This document shows positions 4,750 through 7,673 of a stretch of 7,673 bases of DNA, in pieces. A program made the position numbers and the translations under genes. Within the stretch, counting starts at the first letter, position 1, and the number at the start of each line of letters is the position of its first letter. The notes under the pieces were generated by a model. That model made no database searches. It had not been told where the DNA came from and saw only the letters and a list, made by a program, of their open reading frames with translations. The DNA comes from an uncultured Collinsella sp. Lineage in GTDB: Bacteria; Actinomycetota; Coriobacteriia; Coriobacteriales; Coriobacteriaceae. The DNA lies in assembly GCA_958435545.1 (NCBI GenBank), contig CAUBGU010000065.1, forward strand, positions 1 through 7,673, written 5' to 3'.

Positions 4750-7179
4750 ATGCATACCCATACCACTGATACCGCTTCGAAAGAGCTCAAAGCCCAACGC
4801 GATCTTGTACGTCGTCCCCATAAGCGCATCGCTGCGCTCGCTCTTGCCGCCGGTCTGACCGTGGCCCTTACCGTTCCCGGTGCCGTTGTGTTCGCCGACG
4901 GCGTAGGGTCGACGAGCGCTGCCTCGGCTACGAGTGAACAGATGGCGACGGACTCCGATAACAGCACGCCGGGATATAAGAAAAACCAGGTCGTATACGT
5001 CAAAACCGATGCCGACGGCAATCGCACGGGTGTTTACGTGGTCAATAGCTTCGAGGCCAATAAGGGCGTCAAGATCGACGATGCCGGCACCTATAACAAA
5101 GTGACCAACCTATCGACGACTCAAAAACTAACGGACGACAGCGGGTCGGTTGCCGTTACGGGCCAGGGAGTGCAGGACTTTGTCTACCAGGGCGATCTGG
5201 ACAAGAACACTCAGATGCCGTGGAACGTCACCGTGGCATACCAGCTCGATGGCCGCGATATCGACGCCAAGGATTTGGCGGGCAAGAGCGGCAAGCTCAC
5301 TATGAAGCTCAAGGTCGAAAAGAATGACGACTATACCGGTGGCGATTATGCCGATAACTACCTGGTTCAGATTACCGGTCAGCTTAAGGATGCCGAGGCA
5401 CACGATATTGAGGCTGAGGGCGCCACGGTTGCTGCCAACGGCTCCAACACGCAGCTTACCTACATGGTGATTCCCGGCAGCACCGGAGACTACACCATTA
5501 CGACCGATGTTGAGGATTTTGAGTTTGATGGCTGGCAGATTGTCGGCGTGCCGCTGAATCTTGCCATCGATGTGGACTCGAGCAGCATGGATACGAGCCA
5601 GCTCGTGGAGCTCTCCAACGGTATTGCTACGGCCAATAGCGGTGCTGGCCAGGTTGCCGACGGTGTCAAGACGCTCGCGGCCTCGCTTGCCACGGCCAAT
5701 ACCGGTGCCGGCACGCTGTCCAGTGGCGCCGCTGCGCTCGCGGCGGGTACGAGTCAGCTCAACGCGCAGGTCCCCACGCTGGTCGAAGGCGTGAGCAACC
5801 TTAATGCCGGTGCCGAGGGGGTTAATGCCGGTGCCGTGCAGCTTAAGGGCGGTGCGTCCGATCTTTCGGCGGGCCTTTCCAAGCTGCAGGGGAGCGCACA
5901 GCAGATCTCGGGCGGCATAAGTGGAATTGCCGCTGGGTCCGATACGTACGTCGACGCGCTGACGCTGGGCAAGCAGGCTCAGGAGGCAAACCTTGCCAAG
6001 GCGCAGGCTGCGGCCAAGGCGGCCCAGGACGCCGTGACCGCTACGTCGGGCAACGCCTACAGCGCGCTGTACGGGCCGCAGGGTCTTACGGCGGCGCTCA
6101 GCGGCGAGGGGCAGTACCTTGCCGGTGCACAGCAGGCGCTCGGCGGGGCAAAGCAGGCCGCGAGCGCCATGGGCAACGATGCGGCAAAGGCTAACGCCGA
6201 GAGCGCAAAGGCTGGCGCCGAGAGCACCGTTGCATCTATTGCCGCTGCCAAGGCGGCGGTCGCCGATGCTCAGGACGCGCTGGATAACGCGGCCGATCTC
6301 GACTCCGCCAAGGCTGCGGCAGCCAAGCTAAGCGAGGCTACGGCACAGCTGGATGCCGCCACCGCAAGTGCCGGCAGTGCTGCTACCAGCGCGGGTGCCG
6401 CCGCCACGGCGGCATCGAGCGCCGATGCGACGGGTCTTACCGCGCTTCTCGATTCTGCATCCAATGCCGTTGCGGGCGCGCAGGGTCTTAACACGCAGGT
6501 GTCGCAGGGCCTTAAGGGTGCCGAGTCCATGTTTGGCACGCTTACCGATCAGGTTACGACTTTGGCCCAGGCGGCCGGCGCCCAGGGCGGCGCCCAGGGT
6601 GCCGTCACCGCGCTCGATAGCGCCATTCAGGGCTACACCACTGTCCAGGATGGCCAACAGCTGAGCCTGGCCGGAGCCATCGCCTATATGAACAGCGCGA
6701 TCAACCCGGCAAACCCCACGGCCGTGAACCCCGGTCTTGTCGCCGGTGTTGGCTCTGCAGCAACGGGCGCGGGTCAGCTGAGCGATGGCGCCGCGGCTCT
6801 TGCCGCGGGCACCGACCAGCTTGCTGCGGGCACACAGCAGCTCAACGGTGCCACGCCCGCGCTTGCCAACGGCGCATCACAGCTCAACAACGGTGCGGCG
6901 CAGCTCAAGACAGGTGCTGCTAGCCTTGCTAGCGGCATGAATCTTCTCTCCTCGGGTGCAGGTACGCTTGCCAGCGGCGCATCCGAGCTCGGCAACGGCA
7001 TGCAGGAGCTTACCGACCGAACGAGCAATCTCGATACTCAGGTCATCGACACCGTTAAGGACAAGATCGAGGAAATGCTCAACCCCGGCTTTACGCCGAC
7101 GGACTTTGTCAACGGCGAGCAGGGCGGACATATAAATCGCGTGCAGTTTATCTATATGACGGGCGCGATCAGCAAGTAG
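4750..7179 (+). CDS. Secreted YhgE/Pip-type heptad-repeat protein
   Basis: This is an exported protein of 809 residues. Residues 1-49 form a signal peptide with a long basic n-region (RRPHKR, 21-26), a hydrophobic core at 27-47 and a likely cleavage site after VFA (47-49). A beta-rich domain follows (about 77-275). Next is a first block of x-x-x-L-x-x-G heptads (about 290-395, for example LSSGAAALAAG), then a long alanine-rich, probably helical region (about 402-620), then a second heptad block (about 672-755), and a short tail ending VQFIYMTGAISK. The heptads are those of the YhgE/Pip family, which includes a lactococcal phage infection protein and related phage receptors. The C-terminal membrane helices of YhgE/Pip are absent, no sorting motif is seen, and the protein has no cysteine. 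Being 32 bases behind the MMPL gene, it is probably an external partner of that transporter; this is inference. Confidence 0.85.
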   Translation: MHTHTTDTASKELKAQRDLVRRPHKRIAALALAAGLTVALTVPGAVVFADGVGSTSAASATSEQMATDSDNSTPGYKKNQVVYVKTDADGNRTGVYVVNSFEANKGVKIDDAGTYNKVTNLSTTQKLTDDSGSVAVTGQGVQDFVYQGDLDKNTQMPWNVTVAYQLDGRDIDAKDLAGKSGKLTMKLKVEKNDDYTGGDYADNYLVQITGQLKDAEAHDIEAEGATVAANGSNTQLTYMVIPGSTGDYTITTDVEDFEFDGWQIVGVPLNLAIDVDSSSMDTSQLVELSNGIATANSGAGQVADGVKTLAASLATANTGAGTLSSGAAALAAGTSQLNAQVPTLVEGVSNLNAGAEGVNAGAVQLKGGASDLSAGLSKLQGSAQQISGGISGIAAGSDTYVDALTLGKQAQEANLAKAQAAAKAAQDAVTATSGNAYSALYGPQGLTAALSGEGQYLAGAQQALGGAKQAASAMGNDAAKANAESAKAGAESTVASIAAAKAAVADAQDALDNAADLDSAKAAAAKLSEATAQLDAATASAGSAATSAGAAATAASSADATGLTALLDSASNAVAGAQGLNTQVSQGLKGAESMFGTLTDQVTTLAQAAGAQGGAQGAVTALDSAIQGYTTVQDGQQLSLAGAIAYMNSAINPANPTAVNPGLVAGVGSAATGAGQLSDGAAALAAGTDQLAAGTQQLNGATPALANGASQLNNGAAQLKTGAASLASGMNLLSSGAGTLASGASELGNGMQELTDRTSNLDTQVIDTVKDKIEEMLNPGFTPTDFVNGEQGGHINRVQFIYMTGAISK

Positions 7180-7226
7180 GCAGCCGCGCCCTTGTGGCGA
7201 TTGGCATCGATAGCAAGTTATGAGGG

Positions 7227-7263
7227 GAGGGGCCGTCGGGCATTGTCTCGGCAGCCCCTCTTT
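7227..7263 (+). terminator. Terminator of the MMPL / heptad-repeat operon
   Basis: GAGGGGC (7227-7233) pairs perfectly with GCCCCTC (7254-7260). An alternative inner GCCG/CGGC pairing exists in the loop. A short TTT follows at once. It lies 47 bases after the stop codon. The T run is short, so termination may be incomplete. Confidence 0.6.
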
Positions 7264-7289
7264 GCTGTCAGCGGCCACTTCGCGTCTTT

Positions 7290-7339
7290 GCAGAAGCTGT
7301 ACCGCAAGATTTGTGTTTGGAAGGAGACGCGCTTTCTGC
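7290..7339. repeat. 50-base inverted-repeat module (copy B)
   Basis: Arms 7290-7306 (GCAGAAGCTGTACCGCA) and 7323-7339 (GGAGACGCGCTTTCTGC) flank a 16-base loop. The outer GCAGAA/TTCTGC pairing is perfect, while the inner part has decayed. It is the first of three modules spaced every 62 bases. Confidence 0.5.
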
Positions 7340-7351
7340 AAGGGGCGGAGC

Positions 7352-7401
7352 GCGGAAAGCATGTCCCGGATTTGATGCTCGGAACGGGATGAGCTTTCCG
7401 G
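7352..7401. repeat. 50-base inverted-repeat module (copy C)
   Basis: Arms GCGGAAAGCATGTCCCG (7352-7368) and CGGGATGAGCTTTCCGG (7385-7401) flank a 16-base loop. CGGAAAGC pairs with GCTTTCCG and TCCCG with CGGGA, separated by a 3x3 internal loop. This is the best-preserved copy. Confidence 0.75.
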
Positions 7402-7413
7402 ATCGGACCCCAA

Positions 7414-7463
7414 GCGGAAAGCGCGTCCCGTTTCGGGGCTTCAGAATGGGACGCATCCGGAAA
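7414..7463. repeat. 50-base inverted-repeat module (copy D)
   Basis: The left arm GCGGAAAGCGCGTCCCG (7414-7430) matches the left arm of copy C at 15 of 17 positions and starts exactly 62 bases after it. The right arm at 7447-7463 keeps TGGGACGC and then runs into the next copy, sharing seven bases with it. Confidence 0.65.
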
Positions 7464-7506
7464 CCGCATCCCACTCTGAGCCGAAATTCCGGGATGAGAT
7501 TCCCGC
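7457..7506. repeat. 50-base inverted-repeat module (copy E)
   Basis: Arms CCGGAAACCGCATCCCA (7457-7473) and CGGGATGAGATTCCCGC (7490-7506) flank a 16-base loop. It begins 43 rather than 62 bases after copy D, overlapping it, as if one period had been shortened. The GAGGAC after it is also found after copy A at 2379-2428. Confidence 0.65.
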
Positions 7507-7534
7507 CGAGGACACCCTGCGCCGACGGCAACGC

Positions 7535-7567
7535 AAAAAGGGCGCCCGCGCGAATGCGGACGCCCTT
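7535..7567 (-). terminator. Intrinsic terminator of the gene entering from the right
   Basis: On the minus strand a 12-pair stem forms between 7567-7556 and 7549-7538, with a six-base loop and one G-U wobble, and a TTTTT run spans 7539-7535. On the plus strand the wobble becomes a C-A mismatch and no T run follows at once, so the terminator belongs to the minus-strand gene whose stop is at 7619. Confidence 0.8.
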
Positions 7568-7571
7568 GTGT

Positions 7572-7607
7572 AGGGTCGAGATATCAACCAGCCAAGATAT
7601 CGGCCCT
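7572..7607. other. Hairpin with GATATC repeats after the minus-strand stop
   Basis: AGGGTCG (7572-7578) pairs with CGGCCCT (7601-7607) through one wobble on the plus strand. Inside lie two GATATC palindromes separated by ten bases, which can also pair with each other. It sits between a stop codon and a terminator; its role is unknown. Confidence 0.35.
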
Positions 7608-7618
7608 GCGGCCAGCTC

Positions 7619-7673
7619 TTAGTAGTCGAACTGGTGGTAGTAGCGGCGGTACTTGAGGTTGTGCTTGGTGACC
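7619..7673 (-). CDS. C-terminal end of an unidentified protein (cut by window edge)
   Basis: Only the last 17 codons are visible, reading VTKHNLKYRRYYHQFDY and then TAA at 7621-7619. The tail is rich in tyrosine and basic residues. The terminator at 7567-7535 lies 51 bases further on, which supports this as the true end of a minus-strand gene. I do not recognise the family from so short a piece. The gene converges on the heptad-repeat operon. Confidence 0.6.
   Translation of the reverse strand, partial: VTKHNLKYRRYYHQFDY

Larger units (their letters stand above)
7180..7618. other. Convergent intergenic region with terminators and repeat array
   Basis: This 439-base stretch separates two converging genes. 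It holds a terminator for the plus-strand operon, four inverted-repeat modules, a terminator for the minus-strand gene entering from the right, and a further hairpin close to that gene's stop. Open frames across it on both strands simply run through the repeats, lack ribosome binding sites and are not called. Confidence 0.8.

Noticed and set aside
7290..7506. CRISPR array
   Set aside because: The repeats alternate in orientation and form hairpin modules with related loops. There are no identical direct repeats with unique spacers and no cas genes in the window.
7218..7531. Overlapping short open frames on both strands after the heptad-repeat gene
   Set aside because: They read through the inverted-repeat array and terminator, lack ribosome binding sites, and gain length only from GC bias and repetition.

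Overview
The window looks like chromosomal DNA from a high-GC Gram-positive bacterium, most likely a gut coriobacterium close to Collinsella. This is inferred from the GC-rich coding style, strong AGGAGG-type ribosome binding sites, a fused hisZ-hisG gene, and an MMPL transporter paired with a secreted heptad-repeat protein. It was not confirmed by any search.

Left part (1-2280, minus strand): the start of a histidine biosynthesis operon. The first gene is a natural fusion of HisZ (histidyl-tRNA-synthetase-like regulatory subunit) with the short form of HisG (catalytic ATP phosphoribosyltransferase). After a 105-base gap holding a strong stem-loop comes the 5' part of hisD, cut by the window edge. 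The hisZG leader has a good ribosome binding site and a 12-pair hairpin that pairs fully only as minus-strand RNA.

Middle (2196-2590): a divergent, AT-richer intergenic region. It carries a 50-base inverted-repeat module, a promoter for the plus-strand operon, and an imperfect palindrome over that promoter's -35 element.

Right part (2591-7179, plus strand): a two-gene operon. The first gene encodes a 12-helix RND/MMPL-type membrane transporter of 708 residues that starts at TTG. Thirty-two bases later comes an 809-residue secreted protein with two blocks of L-x-x-G heptad repeats of the YhgE/Pip type, separated by a long alanine-rich helical region. The two probably act together at the cell envelope, one in the membrane and one reaching into the wall. 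The substrate cannot be read from the sequence.

End (7180-7673): a convergent intergenic region, then the last 17 codons of an unidentified minus-strand gene. Between the two terminators lies an array of four 50-base modules (17-base arm, 16-base loop, 17-base inverted arm), the first three repeating every 62 bases. The module upstream of the MMPL gene has the same geometry and closely related arms. This dispersed repeat family is the least explained structure in the window.
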